Positions 8,097 through 17,508 of a stretch of DNA of 64,000 nucleotides are shown here, one piece after another (position 1 is the first letter of the stretch; each line of letters starts with the position of its first letter). Origin of the DNA: Limisphaera sp. (lineage in GTDB: Bacteria > Verrucomicrobiota > Verrucomicrobiia > Limisphaerales > Limisphaeraceae); assembly GCA_025057755.1 (NCBI GenBank), contig JANWVC010000005.1, positions 258,071 to 322,070 of the forward strand. Direction: 5' to 3'. The notes under the pieces are model-generated. The model ran no database searches. It was given only the letters and a program-made list of their open reading frames with translations, and was not told where the DNA came from. The position numbers and the translations under genes were made by a program.

Positions 8097-10760
8097 GTGA
8101 GAGTCGGCGTTATCCATGGCGTCTGTTTAGCATTGGCCTTGAGCTGGCTGGGCTGTTTGAACAGCCCGGCGCAGAGTGAGGAAGATGATTTTCTGGCCGC
8201 GGCACGCGCTTTCGAGGATGAGTTGTGGGAGCGTGCCGAACGGGAATTGGCCGCATTTCACCATAGGTACCCGGACTCACCGCGCCGACCGCTGGCCGTG
8301 TTGCTTTGGGCGCAAGCGCTTTGCCGGCTGGGACGACCTGATGAAGCCGTCTCGTTGCTCGAGACCGAGTCGAAACGCGCCGGGACTGTGGCAGATGCCT
8401 TTCTATTCTGGCGGGCCGAAGCCGAGCAGCAGCGCGGTCGGTTTCAAGCAGCCGCCTCTGCGTTGCGCGAATTGTTGGAGCGATTTCCGGACTCGAACCT
8501 GCGTTTGGAAGCTGCCGTTAACGAAGCTGCGGCCTATGCAGGCATGGGATTATGGCAAGAAGCGGCCGATCGGTTAGGGCGCACCAATGGTATCTTCCAA
8601 CAATTGGCCCGTGAAGTCACCGATTCGAAATCTGAAACGGTTGCGCGCGGCTTTCTGCTGTGGGCCGAGGCGCTTTGGCATTTAGGCCAGCCTGAGTCTG
8701 CCCTGGGGATTCTGGCTGACCTTCGGTCGAGGCGATTGCCCGGCCTGCTCAGCTTTCGCCGGCAATCATTGGAAATTCGGTGTTTGACAGAGCTGAAACG
8801 GGTCCACGAGGCGCTTCAAGCATCCTCCAATCTGGTCAGCTTGGCTGCTACCCTTGGAACACCAGCATGGGAGGCGCGAAGCCGACTCGTACAGGCTTTT
8901 GTTCTAGAAGCAGCCGACGACCCAAACGGAGCGCTGTCCTTGTACAGTCGCAATTTGGCCCCGCAAGTACCGACAGATTTGCAACGAGAATCCATCCTTA
9001 AGCTCAGTCATTTAGCATTGGCTCATGGCCGCTTCGGCGAGGCGTCCCAGGCACTCGAAACGTTCCTTCAAACGGTTACCAATAGTCCCGTTGCCGACCT
9101 GGCGCACCTAGCCTTGGCGGAGTTAGCTATGGAACAGTTCTTGCAGGCTGTTCGGACAGGTGCCTCTGTGGCGCCGACGCAGCTTCTCACTAGGGCAAGA
9201 CAGCGCCTGGAGCTTATCATCGGCCGGTTTCCAGACAGCCCGCATCGTCCTCGAGCGGAGTTGAATCGGGGTTGGTGCTTGTGGCTAACCGGCCAGTGGG
9301 AGGAAGCGCGCGGGGCTTTTGAAGAGGCAGCCCTTCGTTTGCCTCCAGGACCAGACCGCGCTACCGCGCTTTTTAAACTGGGCGACATAGCCTTCCGCAT
9401 GGGGCGAATGGCGGAGGCAGTAAGCCTGTACCAAGCCGTAGTGCAATTGGCCACCGAGTCCCATGCGGTTCGAACTCAGTTATGTGAACCGGCTCTGTAC
9501 CAAATGGTCCGCCTGGCAGTGGAGCTGGGCGACCCTGCCATGGCGCAGGAGGCGGTCGATCGCATCGTGGCGGATTTCCCAGATGGTTTCCAAACGGAAG
9601 CAGCCCTCACTCTTCAAGCCCAAGGGTTGACCCGGTTGGGTCGGCCCGCGGCCGCGCGCGAGATTCTTCTAAGGATCCTTCAACGGTTTCCGAATACTGA
9701 CCGCCGCGCCGAGCTCCAATTGGCGATCGCCCGCACCTATGAGTTCGAAGGTAACTGGGCTGCTGCAGTAGGTTGCTATCGACAATGGCTGCGCGAGTTT
9801 CCAGACCATGCCTCTGCGGCCGACGTGGAATTTAGCCTCGCTTGGACGATGTATCGCATCGGAGAGGAAACGGCAGCCTTTGCGGCCTTCACCAATTTTC
9901 TGGCTCGGTATCCTAACCATTCTCTGACGGCTCAGGCTCAGTGGTGGTTAGCAGATCATCATTACAGGTTGGGACCTGCCGGTTATGTAGAGGCGGAGCG
10001 TCAATACCAGTTGCTGGCAGCCCGTTATCCAAGCCATCCCCTTGCCTATGAGGCCCGCATGATGGCGGGCCGGGTCGCCATGGCCCGACAGGCGTGGGGC
10101 GATGCCATTGGTTATTTCACGAACTTGACGGCTGATCTGGATTGTCCCGTGCCGCTTAAGATTCAGGCGCTGTTTGCGTATGGTGATGCGATGCGACGAC
10201 TCCTTCCTGCTGACACCAATGCGCCATGGGTCAATTTCGAAGAGGCTGCCAAAATTTTTGCCAAGATTTTGGAGTTCAACCCGACCAATACAGCGGCAGC
10301 GCGCGCATGGGGCGAAATCGGAGAATGTTACCTGCAGCTCGCCAGTCGGGACCCCAATTTTTTAGCGGTGGCTAGCAACGCCTTCTTCCAGGCGTTTTCG
10401 CTACCCGGAGCGGACGTGTCCACTCGCAGCCAGGCATGGATTGGCCTTGGACTGGTTCAAGAGCGCAAGGCTTCTTATGCAACGGAACCCGTAAGGCAGC
10501 AAGGCTTGCGAGAGGCCATGAACCGGTATGTGGACGTTTTTTACGGACGCCACCTCCGGGCCGGCGAGGAACCTGATCTGTTCTGGACCCGCCGGGCGGG
10601 TTTGGAAGCAGTGCGCGTGGCAGAGGCTCTACAGGAATGGCGGCAGGCACTCCGCCTTTACGAGCGTATCCGCGACTGGCTACCCGCGTTGCGGCCCGTA
10701 GTCGAAAAGCGATTGGAGCGTGTTCGCGAGCGACTCACCGCATTCGATGCCTCTTTCTAA
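8097..10760 (+). CDS. Large tetratricopeptide-repeat envelope protein (BamD/YbgF-type repeats)
   Basis: Secreted or periplasmic 887-residue protein made almost wholly of TPR helices. The frame starts at a GTG (MRVGVIHGV) with a signal peptide ending around NSPAQS. Repeat units close with a recurring aromatic-Pro-Asp/Asn/Ser motif: RYPDS, RFPDS, RFPDS, DFPDG, RFPNT, EFPDH, RYPNH and RYPSH. This spacing is typical of the TPR_6 repeats in BamD and YbgF/CpoB proteins, which scaffold outer-membrane or cell-envelope assembly. No enzymatic domain is visible. It is transcribed alone, converging on rpsI. Start choice is uncertain because GTG is used and the nearest purine-rich run (AAAGGGGA) is more than 15 bases away. 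Confidence 0.8.
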   Translation: MRVGVIHGVCLALALSWLGCLNSPAQSEEDDFLAAARAFEDELWERAERELAAFHHRYPDSPRRPLAVLLWAQALCRLGRPDEAVSLLETESKRAGTVADAFLFWRAEAEQQRGRFQAAASALRELLERFPDSNLRLEAAVNEAAAYAGMGLWQEAADRLGRTNGIFQQLAREVTDSKSETVARGFLLWAEALWHLGQPESALGILADLRSRRLPGLLSFRRQSLEIRCLTELKRVHEALQASSNLVSLAATLGTPAWEARSRLVQAFVLEAADDPNGALSLYSRNLAPQVPTDLQRESILKLSHLALAHGRFGEASQALETFLQTVTNSPVADLAHLALAELAMEQFLQAVRTGASVAPTQLLTRARQRLELIIGRFPDSPHRPRAELNRGWCLWLTGQWEEARGAFEEAALRLPPGPDRATALFKLGDIAFRMGRMAEAVSLYQAVVQLATESHAVRTQLCEPALYQMVRLAVELGDPAMAQEAVDRIVADFPDGFQTEAALTLQAQGLTRLGRPAAAREILLRILQRFPNTDRRAELQLAIARTYEFEGNWAAAVGCYRQWLREFPDHASAADVEFSLAWTMYRIGEETAAFAAFTNFLARYPNHSLTAQAQWWLADHHYRLGPAGYVEAERQYQLLAARYPSHPLAYEARMMAGRVAMARQAWGDAIGYFTNLTADLDCPVPLKIQALFAYGDAMRRLLPADTNAPWVNFEEAAKIFAKILEFNPTNTAAARAWGEIGECYLQLASRDPNFLAVASNAFFQAFSLPGADVSTRSQAWIGLGLVQERKASYATEPVRQQGLREAMNRYVDVFYGRHLRAGEEPDLFWTRRAGLEAVRVAEALQEWRQALRLYERIRDWLPALRPVVEKRLERVRERLTAFDASF

Positions 10761-10915
10761 AACTCCACCCGCAGGCAATCGTACGGGTGCGGCCCAACGA
10801 TGCAACATTCGCCCCTTTCGGACCAAGGCAAACAACCGCCTTCCCACCCCCATTCGTTCTGCAAGTGTGCGTGCGCACCCAACCGAGCACTGCATGCGAC
10901 ACCTGCAGGTAACGG

Positions 10916-11335
10916 CTACCGCTTCGAGAACTGGAAGCGCTTCCGCGCACCCGGTTGACCGTATTTCTTGCGCTCCTTTTCGCGGGCGTCACGTGTGAGT
11001 AATCCTTCCGCGCGCAGCAGCGAACGCAATCCGGGATCCACTTTCAACAACGCTCGGGCGATGCCCAACCGGATAGCGCCAGCTTGCCCCGACAATCCCC
11101 CACCCTGCACATTCACCCGAAGGTCAAACTTGCCGCTTAATCCGGTGGTTATGAGGGGCTGTAACGCGTGAACTTGAAGCGCTTCGAGAGGAAAGTAGTT
11201 GTTAAAGGCACGACCGTTGACCAGGATTTTGCCCGTGCCCGGCAACAAACGCACTCGCGCTACAGCCGTCTTGCGTCGGCCCGTGCCCCAGTACTCAACT
11301 GTTTGATTCATGGTCTGGATCTGGTTGCCAGTCAT
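10916..11335 (-). CDS. rpsI: 30S ribosomal protein S9
   Basis: Small-subunit ribosomal protein whose basic C-terminal tail contacts P-site tRNA. The 139-residue product has the family blocks [24 protein letters not shown]-like [32 protein letters not shown] and the terminal [17 protein letters not shown]. The ATG at 11335 is chosen because AGGAG precedes it by about 9 bases; a second ATG lies 8 codons in. It follows rplM by 23 bases on the same strand, the standard L13-S9 pair. Confidence 0.97.
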   Translation of the reverse strand: MTGNQIQTMNQTVEYWGTGRRKTAVARVRLLPGTGKILVNGRAFNNYFPLEALQVHALQPLITTGLSGKFDLRVNVQGGGLSGQAGAIRLGIARALLKVDPGLRSLLRAEGLLTRDAREKERKKYGQPGARKRFQFSKR

Positions 11336-11358
11336 GGCCTAAAACTCCTACGAATTCA

Positions 11359-11790
11359 TCACGGCAATGTCACGGGTAGGGGTCGCTGCGCCGCGTGTGG
11401 GTGGATGTTACCTCGATAAACCTTGAGTTTGGTGAACATGGCACGCCCTAAACGATTTTTGGGAAGCATGCCTTTCACGGCGTGTTCAATCAAAAACTCG
11501 GGACGACGCTGCCTCATCTCTGCCGCCGTCCGGTGCTTTTCGCCGCCTTTCCAGCCCGAGTACGACATGTAGGTCTTTTGGGTCTCCTTCTTGCCCGTGA
11601 GCTGGACCTTTTCAGCATTAATGACAATCACAAAGTCACCCGTATCCAGGTGCGGGGTATAGATTGGCTTGTTTTTGCCGCGCAGCAAATTCGCCACGTG
11701 CACGGCCAAGCGACCCAGAACCTGGCCTTCAGCATCCACCACGTACCACTTGCGCGACTCGGGACTGAGCTTTGGTAAATATGTCTTCAT
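11359..11790 (-). CDS. rplM: 50S ribosomal protein L13
   Basis: Large-subunit assembly protein. The product begins MKTYLPK at the ATG at 11790; an in-frame GTG two codons upstream is less likely. Family motifs seen are [52 protein letters not shown] and [24 protein letters not shown]. It heads the rplM-rpsI operon, with a strong promoter-like sequence 30-57 bases upstream of the start codon. Confidence 0.97.
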   Translation of the reverse strand: MKTYLPKLSPESRKWYVVDAEGQVLGRLAVHVANLLRGKNKPIYTPHLDTGDFVIVINAEKVQLTGKKETQKTYMSYSGWKGGEKHRTAAEMRQRRPEFLIEHAVKGMLPKNRLGRAMFTKLKVYRGNIHPHAAQRPLPVTLP

Positions 11791-11819
11791 GGACACTATG
11801 TTTGCGAAACAGGCGTGTT

Positions 11820-11847
11820 ATTCTATTAAAAGTCGGCTTGCCGTCAA
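11820..11847 (-). promoter_or_regulatory. Sigma70-type promoter of the rplM-rpsI operon
   Basis: On the minus strand, TTGACG (11847-11842) and TAGAAT (11825-11820) are separated by 16 bases. Both boxes match the housekeeping consensus at five of six positions. A start near 11813 would give a short leader of about 23 nt before the rplM ATG, as expected for a ribosomal protein operon. Confidence 0.7.
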
Positions 11848-12010
11848 TACGCATTCGCGAGACCCTCCGATAGTCACCGCGAAGATTTCGAGCAGTTTCT
11901 CTTGTCGCCCGTCAGCGAATGGGGAGAATGACGGGGCCAAAGGGACAAGTCTGAGCCGGAATCGATCCGCCTAGGTCGAATCTGATTGAGCGGTATTGGA
12001 CACTGGAAAT

Positions 12011-13042
12011 ATGAACTGGGAAACGTGGGATCTGCCGACGATCTGGTACATTTTGATCGGCGTCTTATTCACGGGCTACGCGATGTTAGACGGCTTTGAC
12101 CTCGGCATCGGGGGCCTTCACCTATTTGCACGGAAAGATGAGGAACGACGGCTGCTTTTGAATGCAATCGGGCCGGTCTGGGATGGCAACGAAGTCTGGC
12201 TGGTAACAGGGGGTGGAGCGTTGTTTGCAGCTTTTCCTCAGGTCTATGCGAGCGTCTTTTCCGGATTTTACCTGCCATTTATCCTGCTGCTGGTAGCACT
12301 GATCTTCCGCGCTGTGGCAATCGAGTTCCGCAGTAAACAGCCCATGCACTGGTGGCGTCAGATGTGGGACATTGGGTTTGCCGCCGGCAGCGTGGGATCG
12401 GCGTTCCTGCTCGGGGTGGTGATGGGAAACATCGCCTGGGGCATCCCGCTCAATGCACGAGGCGAGTATAGCGGAGGGTTTTGGAACTTATTTCATCCTT
12501 ACGCCCTGTTGCTGGGAATCACCACGGTGGCGCTTTTTATGATGCACGGCTGCATCTATGCACTGCTTAAAATTGACGGACCGTTCCATCAGACACTGCG
12601 AACGTGGGTGCCTCGCTGCATCATTTTTTTCATCATCTGTTATGCGATCACCACCATGGCCACGCTCATCTACGTGCCGCATATGGCGGGGCGTGTGCGG
12701 ACCCAGCCCTGGCTCTTTGGCGTGGCTCTGGCAGGCATGCTGGCCATCGCCAACATCCCGCGGGAGATTCATCATGGACGCGATTTCCGGGCGTTTTTAT
12801 CATCGTGCGCGGCCATGGCAGCCTTGATGACATTGTTCGGATTGGAGATGTATCCGCACTTGGTTTTGAGCCGACCCGAAGGAGCGCACAGTCTGACGAT
12901 CTACAATTCGGCGTCGTCGGCCAAGACCCTTGGTATTATGCTGCTCATCGCAGCGTTGGGGTTGCCAGTGGTTTTGGCGTACACCATCAGCATTTATTGG
13001 ATCTTTCGCGGTAAAGTGCGTCTTGACCGCTCGAGCTATTAG
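12011..13042 (+). CDS. cydB: Cytochrome bd-type quinol oxidase subunit II
   Basis: Membrane subunit of the cytochrome bd oxidase, which reduces O2 with electrons from quinol and partners with CydA, the heme-bearing subunit. The ATG at 12011 (MNWETWDLPTIWY) is preferred to a TTG five codons upstream. The 343-residue protein shows the family hallmarks GYAMLDGFDLGIGGLH, NAIGPVWDGNEVWLVTGGGALFAAFP and a run of hydrophobic spans to the C-terminus (GLPVVLAYTISIYWIF). No cydA is next to it: upstream is the opposite-strand ribosomal operon and downstream is a tRNA. The catalytic subunit must be elsewhere, or the protein partners with something else. Confidence 0.93.
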   Translation: MNWETWDLPTIWYILIGVLFTGYAMLDGFDLGIGGLHLFARKDEERRLLLNAIGPVWDGNEVWLVTGGGALFAAFPQVYASVFSGFYLPFILLLVALIFRAVAIEFRSKQPMHWWRQMWDIGFAAGSVGSAFLLGVVMGNIAWGIPLNARGEYSGGFWNLFHPYALLLGITTVALFMMHGCIYALLKIDGPFHQTLRTWVPRCIIFFIICYAITTMATLIYVPHMAGRVRTQPWLFGVALAGMLAIANIPREIHHGRDFRAFLSSCAAMAALMTLFGLEMYPHLVLSRPEGAHSLTIYNSASSAKTLGIMLLIAALGLPVVLAYTISIYWIFRGKVRLDRSSY

Positions 13043-13179
13043 TCCAAAGAATGCAGGGTGTTCGCAAGGACGGCTCCGCCAAGACAGCAAAATTGAAATA
13101 CACCTGTCGAGGCTTTAGCGGCCGAAGACGTATTCACACTTGTCCTCGAACCGGCACGAGATCAGACTTCACCAATCAT

Positions 13180-13255
13180 GGGCCCATAGCTCAGGGGTCA
13201 GAGCAGGCGACTCATAATCGCTTGGTCGCAGGTTCGAATCCTGCTGGGCCCACCA
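13180..13255 (+). tRNA. tRNA-Ile2 (CAU anticodon, lysidine type)
   Basis: A complete 76-nt cloverleaf with encoded CCA. Acceptor arms are GGGCCCA and TGGGCCC, the D arm is GCTC...GAGC, and the anticodon loop is CTCATAA (CAU). The T arm contains GGTTCGAATCC. The anticodon stem and flanks (GCAGGCGACTCATAATCGCT followed by TGGTCGC) match the isoleucine tRNA read as AUA after lysidine modification by TilS, rather than elongator methionine tRNA, although CAU alone is ambiguous. Confidence 0.93.
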
Positions 13256-13918
13256 TGTCCCGGTCTGCACCGATAAAGAACGCTACGCCCGCCCACCTCA
13301 CCACACCCAGTGACTCCTGATCGGTTCGGAGTCCGTGGCCACGGGATGTGCCCGCCATGAAACGGGTGGATACGGGCTGGCAAGGACAACCAACCTGTAA
13401 GGGAGGCCGCCCGCGTCACCTCAATGCCGAGATGCGAAACTTGGAAAACCGGGCGTGTTTACGAATTCCCGCACATGAAAATGTTCGGCGCCGGTCCTGC
13501 GTGAAAATGCCTTCGTACCGATGACCCGGCGGCTAAAGCGCATGCGAGCGGCTGCCGCTTTCAGCACGGCTTTGATCAAGAGCCCTTCGGGGTTCGATGC
13601 GAGGCTCAGAGGAACATGGTCGTGCCAGCTGCTAGGTGATACAAATGGCTCCAAAAGCGCGGTCGTCGCTGCCTCAATAAGGTCAGCAACTGCGCTCATG
13701 ACATTTCCATCAAGTCAGGCATGGAAGCGGCTGGCCGATGCGGTGGGATAAAACTTTTCCTAGCGACAGGCTCGGACAGGCCGATGTCACGCAAAGAACC
13801 GACGCCTTGCACACGTTCGGATCACCGAGTGCCCTCTACCCCTAGGGAACGGCCGAAGCATGCAAAGGCTTTTCGTGCCTGATTGCACCCTTTATGGTAA
13901 AAAGCACCGTCCAGCGGT
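13256..13918. other. Intergenic stretch, no confident gene
   Basis: This 663-base stretch separates the tRNA from the EVE-domain gene. One minus-strand frame at 13421-13699 could encode 92 residues starting MSAVADLIEAATTALLEPFV. It has a reasonable start but no recognised family and a basic C-terminal half, so I treat it as doubtful. Nothing else is supported. Confidence 0.35.
13421..13699 (-). CDS. Doubtful small hypothetical protein
   Basis: Possible 92-residue product from the ATG at 13699. The first half (MSAVADLIEAATTALLEPF) could form an amphipathic helix; the second half is rich in Arg, Phe and His. No signal peptide, membrane span or known motif is seen. It is included only because it is the best frame in a 660-base gap; it may well be a chance open frame. 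Confidence 0.2.
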   Translation of the reverse strand: MSAVADLIEAATTALLEPFVSPSSWHDHVPLSLASNPEGLLIKAVLKAAAARMRFSRRVIGTKAFSRRTGAEHFHVREFVNTPGFPSFASRH

Positions 13919-14353
13919 TCATGGCCGATTGTTCCCGATGGGAAGTGAGGTTCGACCGAGTTCCAAGATTCGCCGCCACTGGGTTTCCGTTACAGGCATA
14001 ACCGAAAGCCTCGACTGCCGCACGAGCGCCATCTCACAAAGAACGGGGTCTTTTTTGATTACGTGCAGGGGAACGGCTTCTTCGAGCGGACGAATCGGTG
14101 CCAGGTCCACTGCCACCCACATTTCTTCCTGAGCAGTCGGATCCGGATAGGCTTCACGAGTCACGCGGGCGATGCCCACAACGGCGCGCTCCTCCCCACT
14201 GTGGTAATACAAAACCAGATCACCGCGGCGCATGGACCGCAAATGGTTTCGCGCTTGGAAATTTCGGACACCCGTCCACGCGGTGCCCCGATCTTGCAGA
14301 AACTGATCCCACGGATATTCCGCGGGCTCTTGTTTAACCAACCAGTACTGCAT
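13919..14353 (-). CDS. EVE domain-containing protein
   Basis: A 144-residue, single-domain protein of the EVE (PUA-like) family, whose members bind modified bases in nucleic acids. It starts MQYWLVKQEPAEYPWDQF and contains WTGVRNFQARNHLRSMRRGDLVLYYHS, then VVGIARV, YPDPTAQ and WVAVDLAP. These are the standard strands and binding-pocket segments of the family (thymocyte nuclear protein 1-like). It fills the expected family length. Its physiological partner cannot be read from the neighbours; the sodium channel gene upstream on the same strand is 100 bases away. Confidence 0.93.
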   Translation of the reverse strand: MQYWLVKQEPAEYPWDQFLQDRGTAWTGVRNFQARNHLRSMRRGDLVLYYHSGEERAVVGIARVTREAYPDPTAQEEMWVAVDLAPIRPLEEAVPLHVIKKDPVLCEMALVRQSRLSVMPVTETQWRRILELGRTSLPIGNNRP

Positions 14354-14453
14354 CTGACCAACGCGCGGAAGCGATGTTAATTCCCTTTTCCATTTTTTTG
14401 ACGGCTCGGGCGGCGCAAAATCCGTACGGCCCCAATAAAACTCGCCCGAAAAC

Positions 14454-15395
14454 CTAGAGTGAGCTCAAAGGGCGCTGTTTGAGCTCTTCGGGAAACCGGG
14501 CATCACTTCGCCGTAAAGTTGCGTCACCTGATTCCAATTCAACGCGTTCGATGCAGGCACGCAAGCTTTGAACGTCTGCCTCCAATCTTGTCAGCGCTTC
14601 CTTTAGTTCGGCAGCGGGCCGTCCGGGATCGGGCAAGGTGGCCAGTTCCTGCATGGTAGACACAATAATGCCAATAAAAAGGTTCAGGATGGTAAATGTA
14701 GCAATGACGATGTAAGGCACAAAAAAGGCCCATGCCCAAGGGTGAACCTCCATGACAGGCCGCACGATTCCCATGGACCAACTCTCGAGGGTCATAATCT
14801 GAAAAAGCGTATAAAGGCTTCGTCCCAAGGTGCCAAACCATTGTGGATGCGTAGAACCGAACAGGCTGGTGGCCAAAACGCCGGCCGTGTAGTAAAAAAT
14901 CGCCATAATCAGAATGACCCCGACCAACCCCGGAATGGCGTGCAAAAAAGCTGCCACGACACGACGCAACTGCGGCAGAATGGTGAGCAAACGCAGCACA
15001 CGCAGAACCCGAAGGGAACGCAACACAGCCCAAGGACCGGCAGCCGGGATCAATGCAATCCCCACTACTGCGGTATCAAACCAGTTCCAACCGCTGCGCC
15101 AAAATAGACTCCGATACACGCACATTTTGAAGCCCAGCTCCAGTGTAAACACCAATAAACATAGCCGGTCGACGCCAACCAGAATGGGCCCCCATCGGTC
15201 ACGCCAGGTCGGGCTGGTTTCCAGTCCAAGCACGACGGCATTAAGAACAATTACACCTGTAAGAAACGCTTGGACTGACGCAGATTCAATCCAGCGCGCT
15301 CCATGAAGTCGCCAGGGAGCGACCCCACCCTGCTCTTCCAATTTTCGTAGATCAAGATCACCCATGGTTAGCGTGTCGTCTGTGTTCGAGAGCAC
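14454..15395 (-). CDS. Voltage-gated sodium channel, NaChBac/NavAb type
   Basis: Homotetrameric one-domain ion channel. From the GTG at 15395 the product is 313 residues; an ATG at 15365 (MGDLDLRK) is an alternative start. S1-S3 lie within residues 40-120. The voltage sensor S4 has regularly spaced arginines (SLRVLRVLRLLTILPQLRR, about 127-145). The pore has FQIMTLESWSMGIVRP, with the selectivity filter TLESWSM near 202-208, matching the sodium-selective bacterial channels. S6 is TFTILNLFIGIIVSTM. A C-terminal coiled coil (LKEALTRLEADVQSL) follows a short neck, as in NavAb. Likely roles are motility, pH or osmotic signalling (inference). Confidence 0.93.
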   Translation of the reverse strand: MLSNTDDTLTMGDLDLRKLEEQGGVAPWRLHGARWIESASVQAFLTGVIVLNAVVLGLETSPTWRDRWGPILVGVDRLCLLVFTLELGFKMCVYRSLFWRSGWNWFDTAVVGIALIPAAGPWAVLRSLRVLRVLRLLTILPQLRRVVAAFLHAIPGLVGVILIMAIFYYTAGVLATSLFGSTHPQWFGTLGRSLYTLFQIMTLESWSMGIVRPVMEVHPWAWAFFVPYIVIATFTILNLFIGIIVSTMQELATLPDPGRPAAELKEALTRLEADVQSLRACIERVELESGDATLRRSDARFPEELKQRPLSSL

Positions 15396-16200
15396 CTTAT
15401 GAATTCAGGCGTTCATATGTGTCATGAGATGACAGGGTCCGCAAGCGTGCCCACGGGGCTCTTCAAAGCATAGATGAAACCGACTTGCACGAAGGGCGGG
15501 TTTGCCACGCATGGAATGGCTCCCCTGAAACTCGCATGATTTCTTTTTTTCAGATCAAGCACCCTCCAGCAGGTCTTTACCTTGGGGGTTGAGACCGTCC
15601 TGCCACGACGGCATGTTCATTCGGTCACGCTGACGGAAGCAGGCCGCCCTACGAACGATCTTTGGCGGGCAGCCGGGTTGCAAGCGGGTTTTCGCCAGTG
15701 GCACCGGGCACTTGGCGTTTGTGCTGGGGCTACTGCCGTGATGAGGCCCTATCTCGCAGCCGTCCCTTGCTCCCCTCATCGGCTACACCGCAATCCGTTC
15801 GCATGTTGCCAACATGGATTGTGGCTCTGCTCAATGCAAATGGTCACACAATGGATGTTTTTTGTATCCGGTGTTTCTTTCATCAGGATCTAACACACTC
15901 TGCCACCGCCATGTCACCGCGCGGGGGATAGAGTGGGACACACGATCCCTCGACAAATCAGGCAATAGGATGGCTCAAGGAATGTCTGAAATTGAGGTGT
16001 TGTCCCGTCTCTGGTGTGTCCACCCAATCTCTGAACTGATCTTTTCGTTTCCCGATTGCTGCCACTCCTGCCTGGTGTGCGGGTTGTGGACCGATAGCGA
16101 TGATTTCGGATCCTTCGTCAAGCCTGGAGTAAGCGGACCGCGTGTTGAGAAACCTCAAAACACCTTTAAAAGAAAAAATGGTCCGTCTAATTTGACAGCC
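15396..16200. other. Intergenic stretch upstream of the UPF0145 gene
   Basis: About 800 bases with no convincing gene, RNA or repeat. A plus-strand open frame from 15814 runs in phase into the UPF0145 gene. Its first 129 codons are cysteine- and serine-rich with no family resemblance, so I treat them as untranslated leader. Confidence 0.4.
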
Positions 16201-16542
16201 ATGAGTCAGACACATCCTCTCACAACGACCGGTTTCGAACTGCCGGGATATCGCATTGTAGGGAATTATGGCGTGGTCCGTGGGATTGTGGTACGTTCAC
16301 GTTCGCTTTTTGGCAATATTGGTGCCGGATTGCAAATGTTGTTGGGTGGCAACATTACGCTGTACACATCCTTGTGTGAACAAGCTCGTCAAGAAGCGTT
16401 TAACCAAATGTTGTCGCACGCAGGTGCGTTGGGCGCCAATGCAGTGATTGGAATCCGCTACGACGCGACTGAGCTGGGCTCGGGCGTCACAGAGGTGCTT
16501 TGTTATGGGACAGCGGTACGAGTGGAACCGGTCAAGACCTAG
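16201..16542 (+). CDS. UPF0145 (YbjQ-like) family protein
   Basis: A 113-residue protein of the YbjQ/UPF0145 family, small beta-rich proteins that form oligomeric rings and are sometimes called heavy-metal-binding. Visible family segments are [17 protein letters not shown], the glycine-rich [46 protein letters not shown] and GTAVRVEP. The start MSQTHPL at 16201 matches the usual family beginning; a longer in-frame extension was rejected. yebC follows 87 bases downstream on the same strand. Function is unknown. Confidence 0.88.
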   Translation: MSQTHPLTTTGFELPGYRIVGNYGVVRGIVVRSRSLFGNIGAGLQMLLGGNITLYTSLCEQARQEAFNQMLSHAGALGANAVIGIRYDATELGSGVTEVLCYGTAVRVEPVKT

Positions 16543-16629
16543 GACTGTAATGGCGCCCGTGGGGCTGCTGCCGGAAGCACGGATGCCGAGCTTCGGCCTG
16601 CTCAAACGGTCAGAGAAGGAACCAGGCTT

Positions 16630-17358
16630 ATGGCGGGTCACAGCAAATGGGCCAAAGTAAAACACTTCAAGGGCGCGCTAGACGCGAAAAAGGGCAAATT
16701 GTTTTCCAAATTGGCGCGTGAAATCATGATCGCGGCCAAGCAGGGCGGAGGCGATCCTGAGATGAATCCGCGCCTCCGCATGGTCTTACTGAAATGTCGA
16801 GCGGCCAACATGCCCAAGGAGAACATCGAACGGGCCATTGCAAGAGCCACAGGAGGTGCCGAGACAAGCAACTACGAAGAGATCACCTACGAAATTTATG
16901 CGCCGCACGGAGTGGCCCTGTTGGTACCCGTCAGCACGGACAACCGGAATCGCACCGCTGCCGAGATCCGAAGTTTGGTGACGCGCAATGGCGGCTCTAT
17001 GGCCACGGCCGGGGCCGTCAGTCACCTGTTTCAGCGTAAGGGTCAGATTATTGTTGCTCGTGAGAACGCCCGCGAAGAGACCCTGATGGAAATCGCGTTG
17101 GAAGCAGGGGCGGAAGATTTCCGCGCGGACGAACAAGGCTACGAAATCATTACTGAGCCGGCCAAATTCGAAGCCGTCCATCGCGCCCTGGAGCAACGTG
17201 GCATCAAATGCGAAGTGGCCGAGGTAACCGAACTGCCCATTACGACCGTGCCGTTGCAGGATCCGGAGGCCATCGCGGCGGTGAATCGGTTAATTGAAGC
17301 CTTGGAAGAACACGACGATGTGAAAGAGGTGTACTCCAATGCGGAGTACCTGAACTAG
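16630..17358 (+). CDS. yebC: YebC/PmpR (TACO1) family protein
   Basis: Member of the YebC family, described as a DNA-binding regulator and more recently linked to translation of difficult peptide motifs. The 242-residue product starts MAGHSKWAKVKHFKGALDAKKGKLFSKL, the invariant family N-terminus. It carries PRLRMVLLKCRAANMPKENIERAI, then the middle and third domains ending HDDVKEVYSNAEYL. A GAAGGAA ribosome binding site lies about 10 bases ahead of the ATG. In many bacteria yebC neighbours ruvC, but not here. Confidence 0.96.
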   Translation: MAGHSKWAKVKHFKGALDAKKGKLFSKLAREIMIAAKQGGGDPEMNPRLRMVLLKCRAANMPKENIERAIARATGGAETSNYEEITYEIYAPHGVALLVPVSTDNRNRTAAEIRSLVTRNGGSMATAGAVSHLFQRKGQIIVARENAREETLMEIALEAGAEDFRADEQGYEIITEPAKFEAVHRALEQRGIKCEVAEVTELPITTVPLQDPEAIAAVNRLIEALEEHDDVKEVYSNAEYLN

Positions 17359-17508
17359 GCCGCCTCTCGCCCTGCATCCGATGGCCCTTCCATCTATAGG
17401 ATCGAAAAAGCTAAGCGATGTTCACGAGATTGCGGGTGCCTTGTGGCCCGGGTTACGGTGTCCTGCTGGCTCATGAAGTGCATCGGTGCACACAAGTGGG
17501 TGCCCGCT

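Noticed and set aside
13180-13255. Elongator or initiator tRNA-Met
   Set aside because: The anticodon is CAU, but the anticodon stem and variable region match tRNA-Ile2 and the acceptor pairs differ from initiator tRNA.
15814-16200. N-terminal extension of the UPF0145 protein
   Set aside because: The open frame runs upstream, but the extra 129 residues are Cys/Ser-rich without family similarity, and the family starts at MSQTHPL.
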